From Hippopus hippopus (lineage: Eukaryota > Mollusca > Bivalvia > Cardiida > Cardiidae), in contig OX328112.1 of NCBI GenBank assembly GCA_946811185.2, positions 2,418,001-2,482,000 on the forward strand: 64,000 nt of DNA, given 5' to 3'. Below, piece after piece: positions 1-9,700 of the stretch. Within the stretch, counting starts at the first letter, position 1, and each line of letters starts with the position of its first letter. A model generated the notes under the pieces. That model was not told the origin of the DNA. It saw only the letters and a list, made by a program, of their open reading frames with translations, and made no database searches. Made by a program: the position numbers and the translations under genes.

Positions 1-292
1 TATGGTGATTTTTGAAATATTTAACAAGAAAGCGGTTTTTGTAGGCCAAGATTATTCATATTGAGAGTTTATGATAGGGTGCCGGGTGTCTGAGACCAAA
101 TTTCCTTAGAAAATCTGCCCGTAGTGCAAAGAAAAAAAAAAAGCATTACTGAGGACGGAGTGCTACTTACTGGCTACTTTCTGACACAGTGACACATTTG
201 AAGCTCTGTTTACTAATAAATACCTAGGAACAGAATAACTATAGGAAGGTCAATTTGTCGCATCGCTTTAAACCTGTATGGCCTGTGTATTC
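1..292 (+). repeat. A subrepeat, first copy (A1) of unit 1
   Basis: First full copy of the A family. It differs from internal copies by starting TATGGTGA in place of TAGACACA, by a CAAAG lead into the poly(A) tract, and by GCTACTTACTGG in place of GCCACCTACTGG. The last change puts two mismatches in the CTCF-like core. Every unit carries the same A1 type, so these are position-specific variants. AATAAA is at 215-220. Confidence 0.9.
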
Positions 293-580
293 TAGACACA
301 TTTTGAAATATATCCAGAGAAAACAGTTTTCGTACGCCATGATTAATTATATTGAGAGTTTATGATAGGGCGCCCAGTGTCCGAAACGAAATTTCCTTAG
401 AAAATCTGCCCGTACTGCAAAAAAAAAAAAGCATTACTGAGGACGGAGTGCCACCTACTGGCTACTTTCTGACACAGTGACACATTTAAAGCTCTGTTTA
501 CTAATAAATACCTAGGAACACAATAACTATAGGAAGGTCAATTTGTCGCATCGCTTTAAACCTGTATGGCCTGTGTATTC
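293..580 (+). repeat. A subrepeat, copy A2 of unit 1
   Basis: A 288-bp internal copy. It starts at an XbaI-like TCTAGA and contains CGTACG, a 12-base poly(A) tract, the intact CTCF-like site at 446-464 and the palindrome CCTAGG. The A2 type carries ATCCAGAGAAAACAG near its start where later copies have ATGCAGAGAAAAAAG, which marks it in all units. Confidence 0.9.
446..464 (-). promoter_or_regulatory. CTCF-like motif in A2 of unit 1
   Basis: The minus strand reads TAGCCAGTAGGTGGCACTC. Its core CCAGTAGGTGGC fits CCASYAGRKGGC at every position, and the following ACT fits the RSY extension of the CTCF matrix. There is no CpG inside the 19-mer. This is consensus matching by eye; binding is not shown. 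About 43 identical 19-mers occur in the window, all in this orientation; positions are given under each unit. Confidence 0.55.
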
Positions 581-869
581 TAGACACATTTTGAAATATA
601 TGCAGAGAAAAAAGTTTTCGTACGCCATGATTAATTATATTGAGAGTTTATGATAGGGCGCCCAGTGTCTGAAACGAAATTTCCTTAGAAAATCTGCCCG
701 TACTGCAAAAAAAAAAAAAGCATTACTGAGGACGGAGTGCAACCTACTGGCTACTTTCTGACACAGTGACACATTTGAAGCTCTGTTTACTAATAAATAC
801 CTAGGAACAGAATAACTATAGGAAGGTCAATTTGTCGCATCGCTTTAAACCTGTATGGCCTGTGTATTC
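581..869 (+). repeat. A subrepeat, copy A3 of unit 1
   Basis: A 289-bp internal copy of the A family. Its CTCF-like core reads GCAACCTACTGG on the plus strand, one base away from the intact form, at a G that the CTCF consensus requires. The same variant copy is found in units 3, 7, 8, 10, 15, 16 and 18. Confidence 0.9.
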
Positions 870-1157
870 TAGACACATTTTGAAATATATGCAGAGAAAA
901 AAGTTTTCGTACGCCATGATTAATTATATTGAGAGTTTATGATAGGGCGCCCAGTGTCCGAAACGAAATTTCCTTAGAAAATCTGCCCGTACTGCAAAAA
1001 AAAAAAAGCATTACTGAGGACGGAGTGCCACCTACTGGCTACTTTCTGACACAGTCACACATTTGAAGCTTTGTTTATTAATAAACACCTAGGAACACAA
1101 TAACTATAGGAAGGTCAATTAGTCGCATCGCTTTAAACCTGTATGGCCTGTGTATTC
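870..1157 (+). repeat. A subrepeat, copy A4 of unit 1
   Basis: A 288-bp copy with the intact CTCF-like site at 1023-1041. It is marked by CAGTCACAC (other internal copies have CAGTGACAC), TTTGTTTATTAATAAACACC and AATTAGTCGC. This type always occupies the second-to-last full position in a unit. Confidence 0.9.
1023..1041 (-). promoter_or_regulatory. CTCF-like motif in A4 of unit 1
   Basis: The same 19-mer as at 446-464, in the second-to-last A copy. It lies about 845 bp from the B array. This A position keeps the site in every unit except 14 and 17, where a conversion tract replaced it. Confidence 0.55.
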
Positions 1158-1462
1158 TAGACGCTTTTTGAAATCTATGCGGAGAAAAAAGTTTTCGTAC
1201 GCCATGATTAATTATACTGAGAGTTTATGATATTGCGCCCAGTGTCCAAAACCAAATTTATTTAGAATATCTGCCCATACTGCAAAAAGAAAGCATTAAA
1301 GAACATGAATTGCTACCAACTGGCTACTTTCTGACACAGTCACACATTTTAGGGTTTGTTTACTAATAAATACCTAGGAACGAAATAACTATAGGAAGGT
1401 CAATTTGTCGCCACGCTTTGAATGTTAACGCTCTGTGTATTCTAGACGATTTTTGAAATATA
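1158..1462 (+). repeat. Terminal A copy (A5) and 20-bp A stub of unit 1
   Basis: A5 (1158-1442, 285 bp) starts TAGACGCTTTTTG and is clearly more diverged than internal copies: the poly(A) tract is broken to AAAAAGAAAG and the CTCF-like site is degenerate (CTACCAACTGG). The next copy is only a stub (1443-1462) that ends where similarity to A is lost. The same terminal structure is present in every unit. Confidence 0.88.
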
Positions 1463-1604
1463 ACAGCAGATGAGCCGGGGGAAAAAAGACCCGAAAGAAC
1501 TTGAAAACTGTTTTACTGGCCCTTCCACAAGTAAACACCTTGAAATTATGAAAAAAGAATAATCAACTAATGCAACAAATATCCCAGTCTTGTCAGATTA
1601 AGTT

Positions 1605-1622
1605 CCCGTTCCGAGTCGGCGG
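1605..1622. other. Invariant CpG-dense patch in spacer 1
   Basis: CCCGTTCCGAGTCGGCGG contains four CpGs in 18 bp inside AT-rich sequence. All copies keep these CpGs, although CpGs elsewhere in the units often show C-to-T or G-to-A loss. The patch may be constrained, unmethylated or simply lucky. No known binding site is assigned. Confidence 0.5.
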
Positions 1623-1692
1623 AGTCACAGAGAAAGGTCCAAAAATGTACATTAAAGTAGCATAAATAAGGCATTTAAAAAAGTGACCCTAA

Positions 1693-1717
1693 AATTTTTG
1701 TATGACCCCCAAAAATT
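1693..1717. repeat. Short inverted repeat in spacer 1
   Basis: AATTTTTG (1693-1700) and CAAAAATT (1710-1717) form a perfect 8-bp stem with a 9-nt loop. It is present in every unit. The AT-rich stem makes a chance origin plausible. Confidence 0.5.
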
Positions 1718-1867
1718 AACATAACAGAGATAATGTTGCAAATAACAAAAACACCACTCAATCCAATGTTTTCAAACAAGAAAATTGAACAAGAGAAACT
1801 TAATGCTTGACCTAAGAACCCAACTCATTTGACCATTTTGGCATGTTTTTCTGCACTTGATCACTAA

Positions 1868-2766
1868 CCAATCCTGACTGACTTGATCTATGGGCTGCAG
1901 TACAGGCAGACGCGTATGCCACATAATCCTACATTCCTAAAAATGCATAAGAAAGAGCTTAAGAACCTATATCCCTTCCTTCACTGTTGTGCCTTTCACG
2001 CGGACAATATCGCTGGCCTATTCCTTGGTATTAAAACTGGACAATGTTCAATTATGACTACCTTTCAAATGCTATTATTTTTCAAGTGACAAAAAGTTAA
2101 ACAATGACCAATCCTGACTGACTTGATCTTTGGGCTGCATTACGGGCTGACGCGTATGCCACATAATCCTACATTCCTAAAAATGCATAAGAAAGAGCTT
2201 AAGAACCTATATCCCTTCCTTCACTGTTGTGCCTTTAACGCGGACAATATCGCTAGCCTATTCCTAGGTATAAACACTGGACAGGGTTTGATTATGACTA
2301 CCTTTTGAATGGTATCATTTTTCAAGTGACCAAAGGTTAAACAATGACCAATCCTGACTGACTTGATGTATGGGCTGCATTACAGGCAGACGCGTAGTAC
2401 TACATAATCCTACATTCCTAAAAATGCAAAAGAAGAGCTTATTGACCTATATCCCTTCCTTTACTGTTGACCCTTTAACACTGACAATATTGCTAGCCTT
2501 TTCCTTGGTATTAACACTAGACAGGGTTCGATTATGACTGCCTTTCGAATGCTTTTATTTTTCAAGTGACCAAAGGTTAAACAAGGACAAATCCTGACTG
2601 ACTTGATGTATGGGCTGCATTACGGGCAGACGCGTAGTACTACATAATCCTACTTAACACGGACAATATTGCTAGCCTATTTCTTGGTATCAACACTGGA
2701 CAGGGTTTGAAAATGACAACCTTTCGAATGCTATCATTTTTCAAGTGACCAAAGGTTAAACATGGA
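1868..2766 (+). repeat. B subrepeat array of unit 1 (B1-B4)
   Basis: Four B copies: B1 1868-2107, B2 2108-2347, B3 2348-2587 (240 bp each) and B4 2588-2766 (179 bp). Each starts CCAATCCTGACTGACTTGAT (or CAAATCC in B4) and carries an MluI palindrome ACGCGT near base 45. B1 and B2 are closest to each other. B3 and B4 share the ACGCGTAGTACTACAT variant. B4 lacks about 61 bp after base 2653. Short open frames in B1 and B2 start with TTG and are disrupted in B3, so no coding role is supported. Confidence 0.93.
2588..2766 (+). repeat. Deleted terminal B copy (B4)
   Basis: It aligns to B3 on both sides of a junction at 2653/2654, where about 61 bp of the B consensus is absent. The junction is identical in all 19 units, so the deletion predates expansion of the composite unit and marks the fixed 3' edge of the B array. 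Confidence 0.88.
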
Positions 2767-2797
2767 CCCATAGCAAGTTTGTAGTATTGACTTGGAC

Positions 2798-2813
2798 TTT
2801 CCTCTTCAGGAAA
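2798..2813. repeat. Small hairpin in spacer 2
   Basis: TTTCCT and AGGAAA pair around a CTTC loop, giving a perfect 6-bp stem. It is conserved in all units. It could fold in RNA if the array is transcribed; there is no direct evidence for that. Confidence 0.45.
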
Positions 2814-2991
2814 AAAGTGTATTTTACGCAAAGGCTCTTGACTGTGTGGGTCTTGGCAAGGTGTAAATTATACAAATAAATGTAAAGACTTTGTGTAGAT
2901 CATTTCTGCTGAACATTTTCTCACCTCACATTATCAGTTCACTTATTCCCAGACCTGCATTCACCTATATGCCAATCAAACTATTGACATA

Positions 2992-3090
2992 AGAGGTATG
3001 GAACACCTCACCATCGGTAAGGGTGTTACATGAACCCAATGGTAAACTATGACCAGGAATTGTTTATCAAAGTGCCCACTCCATACCTCT
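2992..3090. repeat. Invariant 11-bp inverted repeat in spacer 2
   Basis: AGAGGTATGGA (2992-3002) and TCCATACCTCT (3080-3090) are perfect inverted repeats around a 77-nt loop, with a nested 6-bp pair AACACC (3002-3007) and GGTGTT (3022-3027). Both long arms are unchanged in all 19 units, while loop bases vary (for example 6262 and around 6301). It could be a structured RNA element or a relic of terminal inverted repeats. No target-site duplication is visible. Confidence 0.6.
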
Positions 3091-3182
3091 CAAGCCACTG
3101 AATGCAGTGTTTGGTCCAAAGCGTGTTTCTTGCGTTTTTGACTCAATGATTTCTTTTCCGACACACTAAAATTTGTCGTTTG

Positions 3183-3229
3183 TGTTGTTTCTGATGCAAC
3201 CAAAAAAGACCATTTCAATCGAAACAACA
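3183..3229. repeat. 9-bp inverted repeat in spacer 2
   Basis: TGTTGTTTC (3183-3191) and GAAACAACA (3221-3229) form a perfect 9-bp stem with a 29-nt loop that begins TGATGCAACC. It is found in every unit. I tested it as a hammerhead core and rejected that. Confidence 0.5.
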
Positions 3230-3284
3230 GTTTATAATGCACACCATGCCGTTGTGATGAAAACCAAGGGGCAAGATAAGGTTT

Positions 3285-3535
3285 GTATATGCAGAAAGAG
3301 AAGGTTTTCTACGCCATGATTATTTGTATTGAGAGTTAATGATACATTGCCCAGTGTCAGAAACCGAAATTTTTTAGAATATCTGCCCATACTGCACAAA
3401 AAGAAAAGCATTACAGAAGACTAATTCCTACCGACTGGTTCTTTTCTGACAGTCACACATATGAAGCTCTGTTTACTGGTAAATGAATAGGTACAATTTG
3501 TCGCGGCACTTTTAACGTGTGCAGCCTGTGTATCC
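3285..3535 (+). repeat. Degenerate lead A copy (A0) of the A array
   Basis: From TTTGTATATGCAG onward this aligns with the A family (ACGCCATGATTA, TTGAGAGTT, CCCAGTGTC, TCTGCCCATACTGC, GAAGCTCTGTTTACT) but with many substitutions and internal deletions, giving 251 bp. It sits directly before A1 of the next unit, so the A array really crosses my unit boundary. Every complete unit has it. Confidence 0.85.
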
Positions 3536-6500
3536 TATGGTGATTTTTGAAATATTTAACAAGAAAGCGGTTTTTGTAGGCCAAGATTATTCATATTGAG
3601 AGTTTATGATAGGGTGCCGGGTGTCTGAGACCAAATTTCCTTAGAAAATCTGCCCGTACTGCAAAGAAAAAAAAAAAGCATTACTGAGGACGGAGTGCTA
3701 CTTACTGGCTACTTTCTGACACAGTGACACATTTGAAGCTCTGTTTACTAATAAATACCTAGGAACAGAATAACTATAGGAAGGTCAATTTGTCGCATCG
3801 CTTTAAACCTGTATGGCCTGTGTATTCTAGACACATTTTGAAATATATCCAGAGAAAACAGTTTTCGTACGCCATGATTAATTATATTGAGAGTTTATGA
3901 TAGGGCGCCCAGTGTCCGAAACGAAATTTCCTTAGAAAATCTGCCCGTACTGCAAAAAAAAAAAAGCATTACTGAGGACGGAGTGCCACCTACTGGCTAC
4001 TTTCTGACACAGTGACACATTTGAAGCTCTGTTTACTAATAAATACCTAGGAACAGAATAACTATAGGAAGGTCAATTTGTCGCATCGCTTTAAACCTGT
4101 ATGGCCTGTGTATTCTAGACACATTTTGAAATATATGCAGAGAAAAAAGTTTTCATACGCCATGATTAATTATATTGAGAGTTTATGATAGGGCGCCCAG
4201 TGTCCGAAACGAAATTTCCTTAGAAAATCTGCCCGTACTGCAAAAAAAAAAAAGCATTACTGAGGACGGAGTGCCACCTACTGGCTACTTTCTGACACAG
4301 TGACACATTTGAAGCTTTGTTTATTAATAAACACCTAGGAACAGAATAACTATAGGAAGGTCAATTAGTCGCATCGCTTTAAACCTGTATGGCCTGTGTA
4401 TTCTAGACGCTTTTTGAAATCTATGCGGAGAAAAAAGTTTTCGTACGCCATGATTAATTATACTGAGAGTTTATGATATTGCGCCCAGTGTCCAAAACCA
4501 AATTTATTTAGAATATCTGCCCATACTGCAAAAAGAAAGCATTAAAGAACATGAATTGCTACCAACTGGCTACTTTCTGACACAGTCACACATTTTAGGG
4601 TTTGTTTACTAATAAATACCTAGGAACGAAATAACTATAGGAAGGTCAATTTGTCGCCACGCTTTGAATGTTAACGCTCTGTGTATTCTAGACGATTTTT
4701 GAAATATAACAGCAGATGAGCCGGGGGAAAAAAGACCCGAAAGAACTTGAAAACTGTTTTACTGGCCCTTCCACAAGTAAACACCTTGAAATTATGAAAA
4801 AAGAATAATCAACTAATGCAACAAATATCCCAGTCTTGTCAGATTAAGTTCCCGTTCCGAGTCGGCGGAGTCACAGAGAAAGGTCCAAAAATGTACATTA
4901 AAGTAGCATAAATAAGGCATTTAAAAAAGTGACCCTAAAATTTTTGTATGACCCCCAAAAATTAACATAACAGAGATAATGTTGCAAATAACAAAAACAC
5001 CACTCAATCCAATGTTTTCAAACAAGAAAATTGAACAAGAGAAACTTAATGCTTGACCTAAGAACCCAACTCATTTGACCATTTTGGCATGTTTTTCTGC
5101 ACTTGATCACTAACCAATCCTGACTGACTTGATCTATGGGCTGCAGTACAGGCAGACGCGTATGCCACGTAATCCTACATTCCTAAAAATGCATAAGAAA
5201 GAGCTTAAGAACCTATATCCCTTCCTTCACTGTTGTGCCTTTAACGCGGACAATATCGCTGGCCTATTCCTTGGTATTAAAACTGGACAATGTTCAATTA
5301 TGACTACCTTTCAAATGCTATTATTTTTCAAGTGACAAAAAGTTAAACAATGACCAATCCTGACTGACTTGATCTTTGGGCTGCATTACGGGCTGACGCG
5401 TATGCCACATAATCCTACATTCCTAAAAATGCATAAGAAAGAGCTTAAGAACCTATATCCCTTCCTTCACTGTTGTGCCTTTAACGCGGACAATATCGCT
5501 AGCCTATTCCTAGGTATAAACACTGGACAGGGTTTGATTATGACTACCTTTTGAATGGTATCATTTTTCAAGTGACCAAAGGTTAAACAATGACCAATCC
5601 TGACTGACTTGATGTATGGGCTGCATTACAGGCAGACGCGTAGTACTACATAATCCTACATTCCTAAAAATGCAAAAGAAGAGCTTATTGACCTATATCC
5701 CTTCCTTTACTGTTGACCCTTTAACACTGACAATATTGCTAGCCTTTTCCTTGGTATTAACACTAGACAGGGTTCGATTATGACTGCCTTTCGAATGCTT
5801 TTATTTTTCAAGTGACCAAAGGTTAAACAAGGACAAATCCTGACTGACTTGATGTATGGGCTGCATTACGGGCAGACGCGTAGTACTACATAATCCTACT
5901 TAACACGGACAATATTGCTAGCCTATTTCTTGGTATCAACACTGGACAGGGTTTGAAAATGACAACCTTTCGAATGCTATCATTTTTCAAGTGACCAAAG
6001 GTTAAACATGGACCCATAGCAAGTTTGTAGTATTGACTTGGACTTTCCTCTTCAGGAAAAAAGTGTATTTTACGCAAAGGCTCTTGACTGTGTGGGTCTT
6101 GGCAAGGTGTAAATTATACAAATAAATGTAAAGACTTTGTGTAGATCATTTCTGCTGAACATTTTCTCACCTCACATTATCAGTTCACTTATTCCCAGAC
6201 CTGCATTCACCTATATGCCAATCAAACTATTGACATAAGAGGTATGGAACACCTCACCATCAGTAAGGGTGTTACATGAACCCAATGGTAAACTATGACC
6301 CAGAATTGTTTATCAAAGTGCCCACTCCATACCTCTCAAGCCACTGAATGCAGTGTTTGGTCCAAAGCGTGTTTCTTGCGTTTTTGACTCAATGATTTCT
6401 TTTCCGACACACTAAAATTTGTCGTTTGTGTTGTTTCTGATGCAACCAAAAAAGACCATTTCAATCGAAACAACAGTTTATAATGCACACCATGCCGTTG

Positions 6501-6781
6501 TGATGAAAACCAAGGGGCAAGATAAGGTTTGTATATGCAGAAAGAGAAGGTTTTCTATGCCATGATTATTTGTATTGAGAGTTAATGATACATTGCCCAG
6601 TGTCAGAAACCGAAATTTTTTAGAATATCTGCCCATACTGCACAAAAAGAAAAGCATTACAGAAGACTAATTCCTACCGACTGGTTCTTTTCTGACAGTC
6701 ACACATATGAAGCTCTGTTTACTGGTAAATGAATAGGTACAATTTGTCGCGGCACTTTTAACGTGTGCAGCCTGTGTATCC
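3536..6781 (+). repeat. Composite unit 2 (4 A + 4 B)
   Basis: Parts: A array 3536-4708, spacer 1 at 4709-5113, B array 5114-6012, spacer 2 at 6013-6530, A0 6531-6781. It is 289 bp shorter than unit 1, equal to one A copy. Private CpG losses: 4155 (G to A), 6262 (G to A) and 6558 (C to T). B1 has CCACGTAAT where unit 1 has CCACATAAT. CTCF-like sites at 3981-3999 and 4269-4287. Confidence 0.95.
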
Positions 6782-9700
6782 TATGGTGATTTTTGAAATA
6801 TTTAACAAGAAAGCGGTTTTTGTAGGCCAAGATTATTCATATTGAGAGTTTATGATAGGGTGCCGGGTGTCTGAAACCAAATTTCCTTAGAAAATCTGCC
6901 CGTACTGCAAAGAAAAAAAAAAAGCATTACTGAGGACGGAGTGCTACTTACTGGCTACTTTCTGACACAGTGACACATTTGAAGCTCTGTTTACTAATAA
7001 ATACCTAGGAACAGAATAACTATAGGAAGGTCAATTTGTCGCATCGCTTTAAACCTGTATGGCCTGTGTATTCTAGACACATTTTGAAATATATCCAGAG
7101 AAAACAGTTTTCGTACGCCATGATTAATCATATTGAGAGTTTATGATAGGGCGCCCAGTGTCCGAAACGAAATTTCCTTAGAAAATCTGCCCGTACTGCA
7201 AAAAAAAAAAAGCATTACTGAGGACGGAGTGCCACCTACTGGCTACTTTCTGACACAGTGACACATTTGAAGCTCTGTTTACTAATAAATACCTAGGAAC
7301 AGAATAACTATAGGAAGGTCAATTTGTCGCATCGCTTTAAACCTGTATGGCCTGTGTATTCTAGACACATTTTGAAATATATGCAGAGAAAAAAGTTTTC
7401 GTACGCCATGATTAATTATATTGAGAGTTTATGATAGGGCGCCCAGTGTCTGAAACGAAATTTCCTTAGAAAATCTGCCCGTACTGCAAAAAAAAAAAAA
7501 GCATTACTGAGGACGGAGTGCAACCTACTGGCTACTTTCTGACACAGTGACACATTTGAAGCTCTGTTTACTAATAAATACCTAGGAACAGAATAACTAT
7601 AGGAAGGTCAATTTGTCGCATCGCTTTAAACCTGTATGGCCTGTGTATTCTAGACACATTTTGAAATATATGCAGAGAAAAAAGTTTTCGTACGCCATGA
7701 TTAATTATATTGAGAGTTTATGATAGGGCGCCCAGTGTCCGAAACGAAATTTCCTTAGAAAATCTGCCCGTACTGCAAAAAAAAAAAAAGCATTACTGAG
7801 GACGGAGTGCCACCTACTGGCTACTTTCTGACACAGTCACACATTTGAAGCTTTGTTTATTAATAAACACCTAGGAACACAATAACTATAGGAAGGTCAA
7901 TTAGTCGCATCGCTTTAAACCTGTATGGCCTGTGTATTCTAGACGCTTTTTGAAATCTATGCAGAGAAAAAAGTTTTCGTACGCCATGATTAATTATACT
8001 GAGAGTTTATGATATTGCGCCCAGTGTCCAAAACCAAATTTATTTAGAATATCTGCCCATACTGCAAAAAGAAAGCATTAAAGAACATGAATTGCTACCA
8101 ACTGGCTACTTTCTGACACAGTCACACATTTTAGGGTTTGTTTACTAATAAATACCTAGGAACGAAATAACTATAGGAAGGTCAATTTGTCGCCACGCTT
8201 TGAATGTTAACGCTCTGTGTATTCTAGACGATTTTTGAAATATAACAGCAGATGAGCCGGGGGAAAAAAGACCCGAAAGAACTTGAAAACTGTTTTACTG
8301 GCCCTTCCACAAGTAAACACCTTGAAATTATGAAAAAAGAATAATCAACTAATGCAACAAATATCCCAGTCTTGTCAGATTAAGTTCCCGTTCCGAGTCG
8401 GCGGAGTCACAGAGAAAGGTCCAAAAATGTACATTAAAGTAGCATAAATAAGGCATTTAAAAAAGTGACCCTAAAATTTTTGTATGACCCCCAAAAATTA
8501 ACATAACAGAGATAATGTTTCAAATAACAAAAACACCACTCAATCCAATGTTTTCAAACAAGAAAATTGAACAAGAGAAACTTAATGCTTGACCTAAGAA
8601 CCCAACTCATTTGACCATTTTGGCATGTTTTTCTGCACTTGATCACTAACCAATCCTGACTGACTTGATCTATGGGCTGCAGTACAGGCAGACGCGTATG
8701 CCACATAATCCTACATTCCTAAAAATGCATAAGAAAGAGCTTAAGAACCTATATCCCTTCCTTCACTGTTGTGCCTTTAACGCGGACAATATCGCTGGCC
8801 TATTCCTTGGTATTAAAACTGGACAATGTTCAATTATGACTACCTTTCAAATGCTATTATTTTTCAAGTGACAAAAAGTTAAACAATGACCAATCCTGAC
8901 TGACTTGATCTTTGGGCTGCATTACGGGCTGACGCGTATGCCACATAATCCTACATTCCTAAAAATGCATAAGAAAGAGCTTAAGAACCTATATCCCTTC
9001 CTTCACTGTTGTGCCTTTAACGCGGACAATATCGCTAGCCTATTCCTAGGTATAAACACTGGACAGGGTTTGATTATGACTACCTTTTGAATGGTATCAT
9101 TTTTCAAGTGACCAAAGGTTAAACAATGACCAATCCTGACTGACTTGATGTATGGGCTGCATTACAGGCAGACGCGTAGTACTACATAATCCTACATTCC
9201 TAAAAATGCAAAAGAAGAGCTTATTGACCTATATCCCTTCCTTTACTGTTGACCCCTTTAACACTGACAATATTGCTAGCCTTTTCCTTGGTATTAACAC
9301 TAGACAGGGTTCGATTATGACTGCCTTTCGAATGCTTTTATTTTTCAAGTGACCAAAGGTTAAACAAGGACAAATCCTGACTGACTTGATGTATGGGCTG
9401 TATTACGGGCAGACGCGTAGTACTACATAATCCTATTTAACACGGACAATATTGCTAGCCTATTTCTTGGTATCAACACTGGACAGGGTTTGAAAATGAC
9501 AACCTTTCGAATGCTATCATTTTTCAAGTGACCAAAGGTTAAACATGGACCCATACTAAGTTTGTAGTATTGACTTGGACTTTCCTCTTCAGGAAAAAAG
9601 TGTATTTTACGCAAAGGCTCTTGACTGTGTGGGTCTTGGCAAGGTGTAAATTATACAAATAAATGTAAAGACTTTGTGTAGATCATTTCTGCTGAACATT

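Larger units (their letters stand above)
1463..1867 (+). repeat. Spacer 1 of the composite unit
   Basis: A 405-bp non-repetitive segment between the A and B arrays, with no length change in any of the 19 units. It has no long ORF. Visible structure: an 8-bp inverted repeat, AATTTTTG at 1693-1700 with CAAAAATT at 1710-1717 (9-nt loop), and a CpG-dense patch at 1605-1622 with four CpGs that are unchanged in all units. Common variants are few, for example ACTCAATCC versus ACCCAATCC near the end. No function is recognised. Confidence 0.85.
2767..3284 (+). repeat. Spacer 2 of the composite unit
   Basis: A 518-bp non-repetitive segment of constant length in all complete units. It has no coding ORF of note. 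It holds three small dyad symmetries, listed separately at 2798-2813, 2992-3090 and 3183-3229. Variants are mostly CpG losses, for example 6262 and 30532 (G to A) and 63587 (C to T), plus a TATACAAAT to TATAAAAAT change shared by units 7, 14, 17 and 18. No homology is recognised. Confidence 0.85.
1..3535 (+). repeat. Composite unit 1 (type unit, 5 A + 4 B)
   Basis: The reference unit for this annotation. Parts: A array 1-1462, spacer 1 at 1463-1867, B array 1868-2766, spacer 2 at 2767-3284, A0 3285-3535. Private marker: the base before the first poly(A) tract reads GTAGTGC, where most other units have GTACTGC. The same marker appears in units 8, 15, 16 and 18. The third A copy has a C-to-A change that breaks its CTCF-like site. 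Intact CTCF-like 19-mers (minus strand) lie at 446-464 and 1023-1041. Confidence 0.95.

Noticed and set aside
1..1462. CRISPR array or bacterial repeat locus
   Set aside because: The A repeats are about 288 bp and contiguous with no unique spacers, and no cas-like gene is present.
1463..1500. Fragment of 28S rRNA
   Set aside because: GACCCGAAAGA resembles a short stretch of large-subunit rRNA, but the flanking bases do not continue the match. About eleven bases is within chance.
1601..1626. CENP-B box
   Set aside because: The minus strand contains GGAACGGGA, like the 3' half of the box, but TTCG is missing at the required distance and the internal A is G. No other match was seen.
1883..2308. 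Open frames of 61-68 codons in B1 and B2, repeated in most units
   Set aside because: They start at TTG, not ATG, follow the 240-bp repeat exactly, and run through spacer-like AT-rich DNA. The frame is broken in B3 and B4, and hybrids just fuse two frames. There is no signal peptide, domain or conserved gene context. They are by-products of the repeat.
2525..2535. tRNA-like B box (GGTTCGATT) in B3
   Set aside because: Only the first bases fit the B box. No A box or cloverleaf partner arms are visible around it.
2640..2831. A 63-codon minus-strand frame present in every unit
   Set aside because: It starts at TTG and spans the B4/spacer 2 junction. It is preserved because the whole unit is nearly identical, and I recognise no protein family.
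2992..3090. Intact MITE with terminal inverted repeats
   Set aside because: The 11-bp arms could be terminal repeats, but the flanks (GACATA and CAAGCC) show no target-site duplication and there is no copy elsewhere in the unit.
3183..3229. Hammerhead ribozyme, often found in satellites
   Set aside because: CTGATGC followed by CGAAAC resembles the core, but the required CTGANGA is not met (C in place of the last A) and no cleavage-site helix is evident. CTGAGGA in the A copies and CTGAAGA on the minus strand near 2804-2810 lack the stem II and GAAA that must follow.
9152..9352. A 66-codon ATG frame in B3 of units 3, 4, 10 and 11
   Set aside because: It exists only because of one extra C in a CCC run near 9255; the other units lack it. 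A frame that depends on a single-base indel is not a conserved gene.
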